Assembly: GCA_025924755.1 (NCBI GenBank) | Contig: JAICHT010000010.1 | Location: forward strand, 1-24,469 | Reading direction: 5' to 3' | Source: Chitinophagaceae bacterium | GTDB taxonomy: Bacteria > Bacteroidota > Bacteroidia > Chitinophagales > Chitinophagaceae | DNA: 24,469 nt | Shown here: positions 23,937 to 24,469 of the stretch, one piece after another | Layout of the letters: the number at the start of each line of letters is the position of its first letter | Position numbering within the stretch: the first letter of the stretch is position 1 | Position numbers and translations under genes: made by a program | The notes under the pieces: generated by a model | The model's input: the letters and a program-made list of their open reading frames with translations, nothing else | What the model was told of the DNA's origin: nothing | Databases searched by the model: none

Positions 23937-24469
23937 AAAAGATGGCTGATACCTGCAGCGCCAAAAAACTGGTTGCCGTAAATGTCCTGCCCATATTCAT
24001 TCCTCCAATATCCTAGCGATAGCAGCATTTGTGTTCGTTTGCTTAACGACAGTTTACTGCCTGCATTGATGCTTCTTGATGACAAATTGTTTTTAGCAGT
24101 TAACTGTACATTTCTTGCTTCATCAGGTGATATGCCACTACCTAATTGCAGCCATCCGTAATCTTTTTCATTATTAAAATAATTTCTTATGGTAAAAAAA
24201 TAAGCCTGGTTAGCAACCGGCGCATCCAGCGAAATAAACGACCTGAAATTCAACAGCCAGCTGCCCGCGTATTTACTAACGCCGGCTGTACCCATCCAGA
24301 TGTTTTTATCAAAATACAATTGCCGGAAGCCACCTTCCACTTCCCATGCTTTTGGCAAGCTCACAAATAAAGAAGCGCCGCTACGCCACTTAGGAAATAC
24401 CGGCATTTGGCCCGAGTAACCAATGCCTGCATATGCATATACTTTTTTTGATAATAGAGGGTACGCCTC
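23933..24469 (-). CDS. YaiO-family outer-membrane beta-barrel protein (5' partial)
   Basis: The frame is open to the right end of the window, so the N-terminus is missing; about 178 residues are seen, including 21 before the ATG at 24406. Alternating strands such as KVYAYAGIGYSG, SGASLFVSLPKAWEVEGGFR, WMGTAGVSKYAGSW, FFTIRNYFNN, GWLQLGSGIS and QMLLSLGYWRNEYG, ending in AAGISHLF with a final Phe, look like the YaiO outer-membrane barrel family. That family is found next to exopolysaccharide or cell-surface glycosyltransferases in several bacteria and is thought to help move or anchor polymer at the outer membrane. Its stop codon overlaps the stop codon of the convergent glycosyltransferase gene by 2 nt. 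The barrel type is likely; the exact family is moderately sure. Confidence 0.78.
   Translation of the reverse strand, partial: EAYPLLSKKVYAYAGIGYSGQMPVFPKWRSGASLFVSLPKAWEVEGGFRQLYFDKNIWMGTAGVSKYAGSWLLNFRSFISLDAPVANQAYFFTIRNYFNNEKDYGWLQLGSGISPDEARNVQLTAKNNLSSRSINAGSKLSLSKRTQMLLSLGYWRNEYGQDIYGNQFFGAAGISHLF

Overview
The window looks like chromosomal DNA of a Bacteroidota bacterium, probably of the Chitinophagaceae or a close relative. The base composition is moderately AT-rich and Shine-Dalgarno sequences are weak or absent. Several genes have a TAnnTTTG-type -7 box 15 to 20 nt before the start codon. The protein types (CheB/CheR-PAS-kinase hybrids, NarL-type kinases, AraC domains ending in VTGVTPSSFRQL, YaiO-type barrels) also fit that group. 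This placement rests on pattern recognition, not on a phylogenetic marker. No insertion sequence, CRISPR array or prophage is visible.

Layout. 1-5400 is mixed: the 3' part of a glucose/sorbosone dehydrogenase-like gene (+), an SF1 UPF1/IGHMBP2-type helicase (-), a single-PAS protein (+), a metallo-beta-lactamase-fold hydrolase (-) and a secreted protein of unknown function (-). 5740-13400 is a signalling block: the frameshifted relic of a response regulator, a 1393-residue CheB-CheR-PAS-histidine kinase (-), a divergent PAS-histidine kinase fused directly to an AraC DNA-binding domain (+), and a stand-alone receiver (+). 13870-17730 is mostly minus-strand: a small eRF1-like protein, a glycine-zipper lipoprotein, tRNA-Asn(GTT), a Rieske protein and hflX as a pair, and an outer-membrane barrel protein. 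18031-24469 is a second signalling block: a CHASE3-PAS-PAS-HisKA-HATPase-REC-HPt hybrid kinase, a receiver, a HEAT-repeat membrane protein and a processive GT2 glycosyltransferase in one + strand run, meeting a YaiO-type outer-membrane barrel gene tail to tail.

How the genes may work together. In the first block, a 40-bp element (36 of 40 positions identical) occurs in the divergent CheB/R-kinase promoter region and again just before the stand-alone receiver. Inside it, TGTAA half-sites recur exactly 21 bp apart, the spacing expected for an AraC-type dimer on direct repeats. The gene between the copies encodes a kinase carrying its own AraC domain and no receiver, so a self-contained signalling circuit is a reasonable hypothesis. 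In the second block, the phosphorelay kinase and receiver are spaced like an operon with a membrane glycosyltransferase, which suggests signal-controlled exopolysaccharide synthesis, with the YaiO-like barrel as a possible outer-membrane partner. Both circuits are inferred from sequence and gene order only.
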